A stretch of DNA of 64,000 nt from Bradyrhizobium septentrionale (GCF_011516645.4 NZ_CP088285.1:2250501-2314500); one strand, 5' to 3'. Positions 7,930-16,972 are shown, numbered from the stretch's first letter. Numbers and translations are program-made. The notes: a model not told the origin generated them from the letters alone.

Positions 7930-8226
7930 TTAGCCCTTGAGCGCGGTCACCACCACCTCGATGAGAGCGCCGCCGCCGAGATCGGCGACGCCGACCGTTG
8001 CCCGCGCCGGCAGATTGTCGCCGAAGAACTCGGTCCAGACCGCGTCCATCTCCGTTTTCTTCGACAGGTCGGTCACGAAGATCGAGACGCTGACAATACG
8101 CGAGGGGTCCGTTCCGGCCTGCTTCAGATAGCCCGAAATCTTGCCGAGGATGTTGCGGGTCTGCTCGCCCATCGAGACGCTGGTGTCGTCGGCGATGGTG
8201 CCGCCGGGCGGCAGAGCGCCGATCAC
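7930..8226 (-). CDS. RidA/YjgF-like protein, N-terminus probably truncated or frameshifted
   Basis: The usable GTG start gives 98 residues, about 15-25 fewer than RidA proteins. ADDTSVSMGEQTRNILGKI, GTDPSRIVSVSIFVTDL and PARATVGVADL match the family, including the substrate-pocket Arg in PAR. RidA enzymes hydrolyse reactive enamine/imine intermediates. In-frame codons upstream of the GTG encode NLSARLHNQ, which resembles the missing RidA start, but a stop blocks the frame. An ATG at 8275 in another frame (ATGAAGGTAAACTGTAAAG) would join it if one A of the AAA run were absent. Either a single-base frameshift or an alternative start applies. It is divergent from the MarR gene. Confidence 0.7.
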   Translation of the reverse strand: MIGALPPGGTIADDTSVSMGEQTRNILGKISGYLKQAGTDPSRIVSVSIFVTDLSKKTEMDAVWTEFFGDNLPARATVGVADLGGGALIEVVVTALKG

Positions 8227-8276
8227 CTGATTATGAAGTCTAGCTGATAAGTTAATCTTTACAGTTTACCTTCATA

Positions 8277-8292
8277 TCGGCTAATCAGCCGA
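8277..8292. promoter_or_regulatory. Candidate MarR operator, TCGGCT-AATC-AGCCGA
   Basis: A perfect 6-bp inverted repeat with a 4-base spacer ends one base before the marR start codon. It lies in an AT-rich divergent region (8227-8293) that must hold the promoters for both the RidA-like gene and the MarR operon. MarR proteins commonly autorepress through such sites. Confidence 0.55.
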
Positions 8293-8293
8293 C

Positions 8294-8746
8294 ATGAATA
8301 GTTCACCCGCCCGTACCGGCTCGGCGCGCACCTCCGCGCTCGCCGAAGACCTTCGTTTGCTGATCGGCACGCTGAAGCGCCGGCTTCGCGAGCAAGGGCA
8401 ACGCGAGGACCTGCCGCCGTCCCAGGTTGCGGTCCTGCTTCGTCTCGAAAAGCACGGCCCCGCGACCGTATCCAGCCTGGCGCGATCGGAGGGCATGCGT
8501 CCGCAGTCGATGAGCTCGGCGATTGCAGCGCTCGAGGCCGCGGGCCTGGTCCGCGGCGCGCCCGATCCGGACGACGGAAGGCAGACCATCATGTCGCTCA
8601 CCGACACCTGCCGCGAGCGGCTGCGCACCGGCCGCGCGGCGCGGCAGGACTGGCTGTCGCGCACCATCGCCGCGCGGCTGTCGCCGCGGGAGCAGGAAGA
8701 GCTCGCCGCGGCCGTCGGCCTGCTGAAGCGGTTGGTCAACGATTGA
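8294..8746 (+). CDS. MarR family transcriptional regulator
   Basis: 150 residues. The winged helix contains PPSQVAVLLRLEKHGPATVS, SLARSEGMRPQSMSSAIAAL and the wing PDPDDGRQTIMSLT, all typical of MarR. The helical ends form the dimer interface. It is the first gene of a unit with an isochorismatase-like enzyme, a small membrane protein and an MFS exporter, so it probably represses this operon until an aromatic or phenolic ligand binds. A perfect inverted repeat immediately precedes its ATG. Confidence 0.92.
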   Translation: MNSSPARTGSARTSALAEDLRLLIGTLKRRLREQGQREDLPPSQVAVLLRLEKHGPATVSSLARSEGMRPQSMSSAIAALEAAGLVRGAPDPDDGRQTIMSLTDTCRERLRTGRAARQDWLSRTIAARLSPREQEELAAAVGLLKRLVND

Positions 8747-8794
8747 CGCGGCCGCGCCGATCGCGGGCAACATCCGCTGGACAAGGAAACGATG

Positions 8795-9370
8795 ATGGCT
8801 CTGACGACGCTCGATCCGGTCACCGCGCTCATCGTCGTCGATCTGCAACGCGGGCTGGTCGGCTCGCCCTTCATGCATCCGTTCGCAGATGTCGTGGCGC
8901 GGACCTGCGCGCTCATCAGCGCATTCCGGCGGCGCGGACTGCCGATCGTGCTTGTCAATGTTGACGGCGTTGCGCCGGGACGCACCGAGCGGCCGCGCCA
9001 TGGTGGACAGTTTCCCGATGGCTGGACCGAGCTGATCCCGGAGCTCGACCGGCAGCCGGACGACATTGTCGTGACCAAGCGGACATGGGGCGCGTTTGCG
9101 AGCACCGATCTCGAGAGCCAGCTGAGAGCCCGCGGCGTCACGCAAGTCGTGATTGCCGGCGTCGCGACCGGCACCGGCGTCGAATCCACCGCGCGGCAAG
9201 CCTATGAGGCGGGCTTCAACGTCACGTTCGCCGTCGACGCCATGACCGATGTGCGGCCGAACGCGCATGCCTACAGCATCGAACACGTATTCCCGCGGCT
9301 CGGCGAAGCCGGCTCGACGCAGGGGATCATCGACCTCCTTGAAAGGACCAACGCGCATGAACTGGCTTGA
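8795..9370 (+). CDS. Isochorismatase-like hydrolase lacking the catalytic Cys
   Basis: 191 residues starting at the second of two adjacent ATGs (the first is at 8792); AAGGAAACG upstream is the ribosome site. The fold signature is ALIVVDLQRGLV (catalytic Asp), VTKRTWGAF (Lys) and GVATGTGVESTARQAYE. In cysteine hydrolases of this superfamily the last motif carries Cys where this protein has Gly. True isochorismatases (EntB/PhzD type) also lack that Cys, so it may cleave vinyl ethers or another substrate rather than amides. It overlaps the next gene by 14 bases, in an operon with MarR and MFS genes. Confidence 0.88.
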   Translation: MALTTLDPVTALIVVDLQRGLVGSPFMHPFADVVARTCALISAFRRRGLPIVLVNVDGVAPGRTERPRHGGQFPDGWTELIPELDRQPDDIVVTKRTWGAFASTDLESQLRARGVTQVVIAGVATGTGVESTARQAYEAGFNVTFAVDAMTDVRPNAHAYSIEHVFPRLGEAGSTQGIIDLLERTNAHELA

Positions 9371-9686
9371 CCTCGTCGCCTACTTCTTTGGCGGCGCCTT
9401 CCTCACCAACGCTATCCCCCACGTCGTCGCCGGCATGATGGGCGAGCCGTTCCAGAGTCCGTTCGCAAAACCGCCCGGCGAGGGCCTGTCGTCATCATCA
9501 GTCAACATCGTGTGGGGCTTCTTCAACCTCGCCGTCGGATATCTCTTGGTCTGCCGCGTCGGCGACTTCGGCCTGAGGACCACCAGCGACGTCGCAGCGC
9601 TCGGCCTCGGCGGCCTCCTGATCGGCCTGTTCCTGGCGCGGCGGTTCGGACGTTTTCACGGCGGCAATGAACCGCAGCGAACATGA
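9357..9686 (+). CDS. Small membrane protein of the MarR operon
   Basis: 109 residues starting MNWLDLVAYFFGGAFLTNAI. Three hydrophobic stretches are visible: about residues 5-25, NIVWGFFNLAVGYLLV, and VAALGLGGLLIGLFLA near the C-terminus. The start lies inside the 3' end of the isochorismatase gene and the stop overlaps the MFS start (ATGA), so all are translationally coupled. No family function is recognised. It may assist the exporter. Confidence 0.75.
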   Translation: MNWLDLVAYFFGGAFLTNAIPHVVAGMMGEPFQSPFAKPPGEGLSSSSVNIVWGFFNLAVGYLLVCRVGDFGLRTTSDVAALGLGGLLIGLFLARRFGRFHGGNEPQRT

Positions 9687-10918
9687 GACGGGTGTTTCGA
9701 TCGCTGGCAAGCTTCAACTACCGGGTCTGGGCGGCCGGCGCGCTGGTCTCCAACATCGGCACCTGGATGCAGCGTGCCGCCCAGGACTGGCTGGTTCTGA
9801 CCCAGCTCACGCAGCATAGCGCGTCCGCCGTCGGCATCGTGATGGCGCTGCAATTCGGACCGCAGCTGCTGCTGATGCCGTGGACCGGTTATGCCGCCGA
9901 TCATTTCAACCAGCGCAAGCTCTTGATGGCAACGCAGGCGACGATGGGCGCGCTCGCGCTGATGCTCGGCATTCTCACCGTCACCGGACTGGTGCAGCTC
10001 TGGCACGTCTATGTGTTCGCCTTCCTGTTCGGCTGTGCCGCCGCGCTCGATGCCCCGGTGCGCCAGACCTTCGTCGCCGAGCTGGTCAGCGACACCAACC
10101 TCTCGAACGCGATCGCGCTGAACTCGACCTCGTTCAACGCCGCACGGATGATCGGGCCCGCCGTCGCCGGGCTCATCATCGCCTCCGTCGGCACCGGCTG
10201 GGCGTTCCTGTTCAACGGCGCGTCGTTCCTCGCGGTGCTGACGTCGCTGACCCTGCTGCGCACCTCCGAGCTGCGGCCGAACGCGCGGGCACATCGCACC
10301 AAGGGCAGCGTCATGCAGGGCTTCCACTATGTGTGGTCGCGCCCCGATCTCCGGGCGACCCTGATCATGCTGTTCCTGATCGGCACCTTCGGACTGAACT
10401 TCCCGATCTTCATCTCGACCATGGCGGTCGGCGTGTTCCACACCGATGCGCGCGGCTTTGGCCTGCTGTCGTCGATAATGGCGCTCGGAACCATGTCGGG
10501 TGCGCTGCTGGCCGCAAGCCGCGACCAGCCGCGCTTCGCTTCGCTGACGCTGGGATCAGCGATCTTCGGACTGGGCTGCACGCTGGCGGCGCTGGCGCCG
10601 AACTACTGGCTGTTCGCCGCGGCACTCGTCGTGATCGGCGTCGCCGCGCTGACCGTCACCAACACCTCGAACGCGCTGATGCAGCTCTCGACCGAGCCCG
10701 CGATGCGCGGACGCGTGATGGCACTGCGGCTCGGCGTTGCGCTTGGCGGCACACCGATCGGCGCACCGATTGTCGGCTGGGTTGCCGATCATCTCGGCCC
10801 GCGCTGGGCGCTCGGGGTCGGCGCCGCCGCCGGCTTTGCCGCCGCGATCGTGGCGATCACGTTCCTGTCTCAACGGGATGTCGAAGCAAGCGACCTGCCG
10901 CCCGCAGTGAAGCGGTAA
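9683..10918 (+). CDS. MFS efflux transporter (MFS_3 / EntS-like)
   Basis: 411 residues with about 12 predicted spans. The N-terminal SLASFNYRVWAAGALVSNIG and MQRAAQDWLVLTQLT, the loop-2 motif GYAADHFNQRKLL and APVRQTFVAELV are characteristic of the MFS_3 group that includes enterobactin exporter EntS. It is the last gene of the MarR operon. Likely role: proton-driven export of a small, perhaps aromatic compound linked to the isochorismatase-like enzyme. The substrate is unknown. Confidence 0.9.
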   Translation: MRRVFRSLASFNYRVWAAGALVSNIGTWMQRAAQDWLVLTQLTQHSASAVGIVMALQFGPQLLLMPWTGYAADHFNQRKLLMATQATMGALALMLGILTVTGLVQLWHVYVFAFLFGCAAALDAPVRQTFVAELVSDTNLSNAIALNSTSFNAARMIGPAVAGLIIASVGTGWAFLFNGASFLAVLTSLTLLRTSELRPNARAHRTKGSVMQGFHYVWSRPDLRATLIMLFLIGTFGLNFPIFISTMAVGVFHTDARGFGLLSSIMALGTMSGALLAASRDQPRFASLTLGSAIFGLGCTLAALAPNYWLFAAALVVIGVAALTVTNTSNALMQLSTEPAMRGRVMALRLGVALGGTPIGAPIVGWVADHLGPRWALGVGAAAGFAAAIVAITFLSQRDVEASDLPPAVKR

Positions 10919-10931
10919 GCAGTTTGGTCCA

Positions 10932-12476
10932 TCACAAAATGACCTCGATCAGACGGGGACCGCGATCTTTCATCGCGCTGGCGAACTGGCTCGCGAATTC
11001 CTCAACCGAGGTTGCGCGGCTCGCCTCTACGCCCATGCCGGACGCAAGTTTGACCCAGTCAAGCTCGGGATTGTGCAGATCGAGCATCGAAAAGGCTTTG
11101 GGTCCGGGATCGCCGGCTCCGACCCGCCCGAGCTCGATGTTGAGAATCGCGTAGGAGCGGTTGGCAAAGATCACCGTGGTGACGTCGAGCCGCTCCCGGG
11201 CCTGCGTCCACAACGCCTGCAGCGTATACATCGCCCCACCGTCACCGTGGAGGCAGACGACCTTCCGGTCCGGGCAGGCGACGGCGGCGCCTGTGGCGAG
11301 AGGGATGCCCTGCCCGATCGCACCACCTGTCAGCGTCAGATGATCGTGCGGCGCGATATTGGCTGCAAATCGATGCACGCCGCCCCCTGCCGTCGCGCCT
11401 TCGTCGGAAATGATGGCCCCATCAGGCAGATAATGGGCGATGACCTGTCCGGCCGTGCGCGCATCAAGCGGACCGGCCGGAATGTCCGGCTTGTTCAATG
11501 TGCCGACGTGCAGCGGCCGACCCGCGGCCTTCACTGCGTCGGCAAGGGCCTCCAGGGCGACGACGCCATCCTCATGCGCGTGGGCGAGATGGAGAATCCT
11601 GCAATCCTCGGGCGTGCACCAGGACGGCTTGTTCGGATAGGCGAAGAAGCTGACCGGAGGCTTGGCGCCGACCAGGATGAGCTGCTCCGTCCCGCGCATG
11701 AACTCGACGATTTGCTCGGCAAAATAGGGAATGCGCTCGACCTGCACGCGGCCGGCTCCGCGCTGGCAACGTGGCGCGAAGGTATCGCAGGCGATCCGTG
11801 CGCCGGTCGCCGCGGCGATCCGGCCGGCCGCATTGAGCCCGCGCTCCTTCAGCGCGGCGCCGCGGATCAGCATCATGGTTTTCTTGCCGGACCGGAGCGC
11901 GGCCACGGCCTGGTCGATCGCCTCGGTCGAAACCTCTACCGGCATCGGCTTCGGCAAGGCCGGCGCCGGGCGATCGGCTTCCAGCCAGGCGGTATCGGCC
12001 GGCAGGATCAAGGTCGCGATCTGACCGGGATATTGCAGCGCTGCCTCAACGGCACGAGCTCCGTCCGCAGCGACAGTCTGGGCACTTGCCGACGAATGCA
12101 CCCAGGCCGAGACCGGCCGTGCGAAACCATGGACGTCGGAAGCGAGCGGCGCGTCATATTGCGCGTGATAGGTCGCGTGGTCACCGACGATATTGACGAT
12201 CGGCGTCGCCGCGCGTCGCGCATTATGGAGATTGGCCAGCCCGTTCGCGAGTCCCGGCCCGAGATGCAGCAGCGTCGCGGCGGGCTTCTCTGCCATGCGG
12301 CCATAGCCGTCGGCCGCGCCGGTCACCGCGCCTTCGAACAGGCCAAGCACGACCCGCATGCCCGCGACCCTGTCGAGAGCTGCGACGAAGTGCATCTCCG
12401 ACGTGCCGGGATTGCCGAAACAGACCTCGACACCCGATTCGACCAGCGTCCGCAAAAGACTTTCCGCGCCGTTCAT
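10932..12476 (-). CDS. Thiamine-diphosphate-dependent enzyme (acetolactate synthase / benzoylformate decarboxylase-like)
   Basis: 514 residues. The N-terminal Pyr domain has FGNPGTSEMHFV and the activating Glu in LGLFEGAVTGAADGYGRM. A central domain follows. The C-terminal PP domain has the ThDP/Mg motif from GDGGAMYTLQALWT to IFANRSYAIL. This type is often named acetolactate synthase large subunit, but no small-subunit gene is adjacent and the sequence lacks the extra length of biosynthetic IlvB, so a 2-oxoacid decarboxylase or related activity is more likely. It stands alone, convergent with the MFS gene 13 bases away. Confidence 0.85.
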   Translation of the reverse strand: MNGAESLLRTLVESGVEVCFGNPGTSEMHFVAALDRVAGMRVVLGLFEGAVTGAADGYGRMAEKPAATLLHLGPGLANGLANLHNARRAATPIVNIVGDHATYHAQYDAPLASDVHGFARPVSAWVHSSASAQTVAADGARAVEAALQYPGQIATLILPADTAWLEADRPAPALPKPMPVEVSTEAIDQAVAALRSGKKTMMLIRGAALKERGLNAAGRIAAATGARIACDTFAPRCQRGAGRVQVERIPYFAEQIVEFMRGTEQLILVGAKPPVSFFAYPNKPSWCTPEDCRILHLAHAHEDGVVALEALADAVKAAGRPLHVGTLNKPDIPAGPLDARTAGQVIAHYLPDGAIISDEGATAGGGVHRFAANIAPHDHLTLTGGAIGQGIPLATGAAVACPDRKVVCLHGDGGAMYTLQALWTQARERLDVTTVIFANRSYAILNIELGRVGAGDPGPKAFSMLDLHNPELDWVKLASGMGVEASRATSVEEFASQFASAMKDRGPRLIEVIL

Positions 12477-12549
12477 TCCGCTTCTCCGTCGTGCGGTTGA
12501 TCGCCTGGCTCGTTATGATGTTCCCACCTTGGCATTCGGTTCCGTCATG

Positions 12550-13767
12550 TCAGACGAAGGCGCTCAATCCCGTGATCGACTTGCCGACGATCAGGGTGTT
12601 CATCTCGCGCGTGCCCTCATAGGAATAGATCGCCTCGGCATCCGCCACGAAGCGGCCGATATGGTTCTCGAGCAGGATACCGTTGCCGCCGAGCAACTCG
12701 CGCGCATAGCCGACGGTCTCGCGGCATTTGACGGTGCAGAACGCCTTCGCCAGCGAGGCGTGCTCGTCCAGCATCACGCCGTCGTCCTGCAACTGCCCGA
12801 GCCGCAACATCATCGCCTGCGTCGCGGTGACGTTGCCGAGCATCCTGACCAGGAGATCCTGCACCAGCTGGAAGCCGCCGATCGGCCTGCCGAACTGCTG
12901 CCGCTCGGTCGCGTAACGCAGCGCATGCTCATAGGCGCCCATCGCGCAGCCGACGGCGAACCACGCCACCCCGGTGCGGGTCATGCGCAGCACCTTGGCG
13001 GTGTCCTTGAAGGTGTTGGCGTTTTGCAGGCGGTCCGCCTCGGGAACGCGACAGTCCTTCAGGGTGATCAGGCCGTTCTGCACCACGCGCAGCGCCATCT
13101 TGGTCTTGATCTTCTCGACCGAGAAGCCGGGATTGTCCTTGGCCACGACAAACCCCTTGACCTGGTTGGAGCCCTCTTCGCGCGCCCAGATCACGTTGAT
13201 GTCGGCGAAGGTGGCGTTGCCGATCCACTTCTTCTGGCCGTTGAGTATCCAGACGTCGCCCTCGCGGCGGCAGGTCGTGAGCATCCCGCCCGACGTGGCG
13301 GAGCCGACCAGCGGCTCCGTGAGACCAAACGAGCCAATCTTCTCGAAGCGCATCATCGAAGGCAGCCAGCGCTGCTTCTGCGCCTCGTCGCCGCACAGAT
13401 AGATCGAGCCCGCCGACAGGCCGGTATGGACGCCCCAGAAGGTCGCCACCGAGGAATCGGCTCGCGCCAATTCCATCGCGACGAAGCCGTTCAGGAGCCA
13501 GCTGCCGCCCGCCGCGCCGTAACCCTGGTAGCCGACGCCGCCGATGCCGATCTCGGCCATCTTCGGAATGACCGCGAACGGAAATTCGTCGCGCGCCCAG
13601 AACTCCTCGATCACGGGCGCGACCACGCCTTCGGTGAACTCGCGCACGCGCCGCACCAGCGCGCGTTCCGTCTCGTTCAGGACGTTGGCAATCCCGTAGA
13701 AATCACCGTTGATTGGCGGCGGCACGTAGTCCGGCTTGGCCGCCCGTGTTGCCTGCGCGTTTGCCAT
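12550..13767 (-). CDS. Acyl-CoA dehydrogenase (glutaryl-CoA dehydrogenase-like)
   Basis: 405 residues with the full acyl-CoA dehydrogenase layout. FAD and substrate motifs include SFGLTEPLVGSATSGG and ILNGQKKWIGNATFADI. The C-terminal catalytic base is Glu in YSYEGTREMNTLIVG, the position used by medium-chain and glutaryl-CoA dehydrogenases. RQQFGRPIGGFQLVQ is typical. It is cytoplasmic and feeds electrons to ETF. It sits just upstream of the polyhydroxyalkanoate genes on the same strand, so it may supply enoyl-CoA to the MaoC hydratase. Confidence 0.92.
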   Translation of the reverse strand: MANAQATRAAKPDYVPPPINGDFYGIANVLNETERALVRRVREFTEGVVAPVIEEFWARDEFPFAVIPKMAEIGIGGVGYQGYGAAGGSWLLNGFVAMELARADSSVATFWGVHTGLSAGSIYLCGDEAQKQRWLPSMMRFEKIGSFGLTEPLVGSATSGGMLTTCRREGDVWILNGQKKWIGNATFADINVIWAREEGSNQVKGFVVAKDNPGFSVEKIKTKMALRVVQNGLITLKDCRVPEADRLQNANTFKDTAKVLRMTRTGVAWFAVGCAMGAYEHALRYATERQQFGRPIGGFQLVQDLLVRMLGNVTATQAMMLRLGQLQDDGVMLDEHASLAKAFCTVKCRETVGYARELLGGNGILLENHIGRFVADAEAIYSYEGTREMNTLIVGKSITGLSAFV

Positions 13768-13865
13768 GGTGTCCTCCCTTCCCTGATGCGTGGCGATGTT
13801 TCGCCCTGATATCTCGCGCTCCCGGCAGAACGCGACGTCCTGCCGGGTTTCGTCGCGTCGTAACG

Positions 13866-14294
13866 TCAGGTCGGCTTGTTCGGACGGACGCTGCTGCGGA
13901 ACTCCTCGAAACTTTCCTTCATGCGGTCCTGGATGATCTTGACCGCGTCGGTGGTCGACTGCCGTGCGGTCGACGCGCTGTCCTGGGCGCCCTTCACCGC
14001 AATATCGAACATCTTCCGGGCGAATTCGGTCTGCAGGGTGAGGTTCTCATGGACCTTGCCGAGCGGCTTGTAATCGCGCGCCAGCGTCGAGGCCTCGCGC
14101 AGCCCGGCCTCCAGCACCTCGCGCTGCTTCTGCGCCACCGATTGCGCGCCTTGCGCCGCGACCTTCGCGCTCTGGCCGAGCGCTTCGAGGTTCTTCTTCT
14201 GGGCCTGCAGCAATTCGTCCACGTTCAGCTTCGGCAAGCCGAGATCACTACCGAACTTCCGCAGCATATCGATATATGAGCTGTTATCCGTCAT
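13866..14294 (-). CDS. Phasin family protein
   Basis: 142 residues, almost wholly alpha-helical and Ala/Gln/Lys rich. It contains LNVDELLQAQKKNLEAL, AQKQREVLEAGLREA and TEFARKMFDIAVKGAQD, the pattern of the Phasin_2-like proteins that coat polyhydroxyalkanoate granules. It is the downstream member of the depolymerase/synthase gene set, 16 bases after the depolymerase stop. It probably controls granule number and surface. Confidence 0.88.
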   Translation of the reverse strand: MTDNSSYIDMLRKFGSDLGLPKLNVDELLQAQKKNLEALGQSAKVAAQGAQSVAQKQREVLEAGLREASTLARDYKPLGKVHENLTLQTEFARKMFDIAVKGAQDSASTARQSTTDAVKIIQDRMKESFEEFRSSVRPNKPT

Positions 14295-14310
14295 GACGTC
14301 CTCCCTGTGG

Positions 14311-15276
14311 TTACGATTTTTGCCGCCCGTCTCCAGACGTTGGAACGAGATCCCTGAGGTAACTGGTGGTGCGCGAGAGCAGCGATGACGCCGCGGCCTG
14401 ACGGCTCTCGTCAGCCAGGAATGCCTCGATCAGGCCGGCGGTTTCCTTTGGCCGCGTCACCATGAACAGGTGCCCGTCGTCGATCATGTGCAGCTCGGCA
14501 TTCGGGATCAGGCTCGCCATGATCTGGCCATTGATCGGAGGCACCAGCGGGTCGTCACGGCCCATCAGGATCAGCGTCGGCTGCGGCAGCGACCACAGCC
14601 AGGGCAGGCTGGTCCAGCCGGTCATCGCGAGCAGCTGATAGAAGTAACCCATGCTGCGCGCGCCATGCATCGCGGCCGCATGTCGGCCGATCAGAGACGG
14701 GTCATCGCGAAACGCCCCGCCATAGATGTCGGCGGCGACCGTCTTCATGTAGCCCTTGTCGGTGTAGCGGCGCGGCGTCGCCATCTTCCACAGCACCGCA
14801 GGGCTTGCCGGCACCATGGTGAAACCCGGCGCGGTCGCGGCAAGCACCAGCCGCCGGCAGCGTTTTGGAAACTGATGCGCGAACTGCTGCGCGATTCCGC
14901 CACCCCACGACACGCCGGCGACATCGACCTCGGCATGGCCGAGCTCTGCGACAAGATCGGCGGCGAGCCGCGCCAACGTTGACGGGCGATAGGGCCATGC
15001 CGGCCTTGGCGACCCGCCGACCCCGGGCACATCGAAGATGATGGCGGTCGTATTGGTGAGCGCTTCCAGGAACGGCCGCGCCAGCTCCCAATTGGCGCCG
15101 ATCCCGTTGAACAGCAACAGCGGCGGGGCGCCGCCGTCACCGTGCCGGATCGCCACCTGGAGCAGCTGGCCGTCGATCGTGATCTGCCGTGTCTCGATCG
15201 CGCCGCGCTGCGTTGCGGCTGCTGGTCCAACCTTTGCCGGACTTGCCTTGTCGGCGCTGGTGAGATCTTCAGTCAA
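14311..15276 (-). CDS. phaZ: Polyhydroxyalkanoate depolymerase-like alpha/beta hydrolase
   Basis: 321 residues if started at TTG (15276), which overlaps the synthase stop by 8 bases and has AGGA about 10 bases upstream; the frame stays open farther up, but that part lies inside phaC. Motifs: LLFNGIGANWELARPFLEAL, FDVPGVGGSPRP, nucleophile elbow GVSWGGG (Ser), acid in LMGRDDPLVP, and His in IDDGHLFMV. This matches intracellular PhaZ of the Pseudomonas medium-chain-length PHA type, which is also next to phaC. It should release hydroxyacids from granules. Other lipases share the fold. Confidence 0.82.
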   Translation of the reverse strand: MTEDLTSADKASPAKVGPAAATQRGAIETRQITIDGQLLQVAIRHGDGGAPPLLLFNGIGANWELARPFLEALTNTTAIIFDVPGVGGSPRPAWPYRPSTLARLAADLVAELGHAEVDVAGVSWGGGIAQQFAHQFPKRCRRLVLAATAPGFTMVPASPAVLWKMATPRRYTDKGYMKTVAADIYGGAFRDDPSLIGRHAAAMHGARSMGYFYQLLAMTGWTSLPWLWSLPQPTLILMGRDDPLVPPINGQIMASLIPNAELHMIDDGHLFMVTRPKETAGLIEAFLADESRQAAASSLLSRTTSYLRDLVPTSGDGRQKS

Positions 15277-16972
15277 AGACGTAGGTTCCTGGTGCTGCAG
15301 CAAGGGTCGGATAGCGCGCGCTGCCGAGCGCGGCCGGCGCATTGACCTCGTCGCCCGAGCGCGGCTGCAGCCAGTCGCGCCAGTCGAGCCACCAGCTCCC
15401 CTTGCGCTTTTCGGCCGAAGCCATGAACGCATCGGGCTTGTCCGCGGAGATCGGCCCGATCATGAAGGACGCCTTCGGATTGCTCGGCGGATTGATCAGG
15501 CTCTGCAGGTGTCCGCTGTTCGACAACACGAAGGTGGTGCCCTCGCCCATGATCTGCGCGGTCTTGTAGACGCCCTTCCACGGCGTGATGTGGTCGGTCA
15601 CCCCTGCGACGACGTAGCTGTCGGCCTTGACCTTGCTCATGTCGATGGTCTTGTCGTTGAGCTTAAGCCTGCCGGCGTTGACGAACGGGTTGGAGAAATA
15701 GAGATCGAGATAGTCGCCATGCAGCGCCGCCGGCAGGCGGGTCGTGTCGGCGTTCCAGTACAGGATGTCGAACGCCGGTGGCTGGTTGCCGAGCAGATAA
15801 TTGTTGACCCAGTAATTCCAGATCAAATCGTTGGGCCGCATCCAGGCAAACATCCGCGCCAGGTCATGGCCGTCGACGATGCCGCGCAGCTGCGACGAGG
15901 CCTTGGCCGCGCGCATGGTCTCAGGCGTCATCAGGCAGCCGAACGTGCTCTCCTCGGCCGAGTTGGGGTCGAGCAGGCAGACCGCCAGCACCAGGTTCTT
16001 GATCTTCTTCTCGGCGGCGCTGCCGAGCGTCGCGAAATAGGCTGACGCGGTGATGCCGCCGGAGCAGGACCCCATCATCGAGATGTCCTCGCTGCCGGAA
16101 ATCTCGCGCGCTGCGTCGACGGCCTCGTCCAGCGCGGCGACATAGGTGTCGAGCCCCCAGTCCCGGTGCGCCGCCGTCGGGTTGCGCCAGCTCACCGCAA
16201 ACACCTGGATGCCGCTCTCTAGCAGGAAGCGCACCATGCTCTTGTCCGGCGAGAGGTCGAGCGCGTAGTACTTGTTGATCTGCGGCGGCGTGATCACCAG
16301 CGGCCGCTTCCTGACCGTCGGCGTCGTCGGCGTGTACTGGATCAATTCGAGCAGCTCGTTGCGGAAGATCACCGCGCCCGGGGTGGTCGCGAGGTTCTCG
16401 CCGACCTTGAAGGCGCTCATGTCCACCATCGACGGCATGCCGCGATTCTGCGTCAGATCGCCGATGTAGTTCTTCAGGCCGGACCACAGGCTTTGTCCGC
16501 CGGTGTCGATGAACTTGCGGACCGCCGCCGGGTTGGTGAGCATCGTGTTGGTCGGCGCGACGGCGTCAATCAGGATTTCCGTGATTAGATGCGCGCGCTG
16601 CTTGTCGATATCGCTGAGGCTGGTCTTGTCGACCAGGCCGTTGACCGCCTCGCCCCACGCCAGATAGGCCTTCAGCAGGCCGGAGTGCAGCGAGCTCTCC
16701 TTCCAGGTCGGATCGGCAAACCGCTTGTCGCCCGCCTTCGGCGCGCGCTCGGACTTGCCGGACACGATGGAGCCGAGCTCGCCGACGAAGGACAGCCACT
16801 GCTCGGTTGCGACCTTCGGTTCGTTGATGACGGCCTTGAACAGGATGCCGGCGCCCTCGACGAGGTCCTGCCCCTGGATGCCGACCAGTGGATTGAGCGC
16901 CAGCGTATTCCTGGACGCCGCCTCGGAGACGTCAGACGCCGGCGAATCCGGACTGCGATTTTCCGTGCTCAT
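15269..16972 (-). CDS. phaC: Polyhydroxyalkanoate synthase (class II-like)
   Basis: 567 residues, near the length of class II synthases. The lipase-like box is GSCSGG, with Cys as catalytic nucleophile in place of Ser. The catalytic Asp is in VVAGVTDHITPWKG and the His in LSNSGHLQSLIN. The N-terminal region contains DKRFADPTWKES. It polymerises (R)-3-hydroxyacyl-CoA on granules. It lies between a MaoC hydratase (4-base ATGA overlap) and the depolymerase (8-base overlap), so the set is one operon. The size and phaZ neighbour suggest medium-chain monomers, an inference. Confidence 0.93.
   Translation of the reverse strand: MSTENRSPDSPASDVSEAASRNTLALNPLVGIQGQDLVEGAGILFKAVINEPKVATEQWLSFVGELGSIVSGKSERAPKAGDKRFADPTWKESSLHSGLLKAYLAWGEAVNGLVDKTSLSDIDKQRAHLITEILIDAVAPTNTMLTNPAAVRKFIDTGGQSLWSGLKNYIGDLTQNRGMPSMVDMSAFKVGENLATTPGAVIFRNELLELIQYTPTTPTVRKRPLVITPPQINKYYALDLSPDKSMVRFLLESGIQVFAVSWRNPTAAHRDWGLDTYVAALDEAVDAAREISGSEDISMMGSCSGGITASAYFATLGSAAEKKIKNLVLAVCLLDPNSAEESTFGCLMTPETMRAAKASSQLRGIVDGHDLARMFAWMRPNDLIWNYWVNNYLLGNQPPAFDILYWNADTTRLPAALHGDYLDLYFSNPFVNAGRLKLNDKTIDMSKVKADSYVVAGVTDHITPWKGVYKTAQIMGEGTTFVLSNSGHLQSLINPPSNPKASFMIGPISADKPDAFMASAEKRKGSWWLDWRDWLQPRSGDEVNAPAALGSARYPTLAAAPGTYVFD

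Noticed and set aside
8303..9358. 351-codon minus-strand frame antisense to marR and the isochorismatase gene
   Set aside because: It is a shadow; both plus-strand genes have strong motifs.
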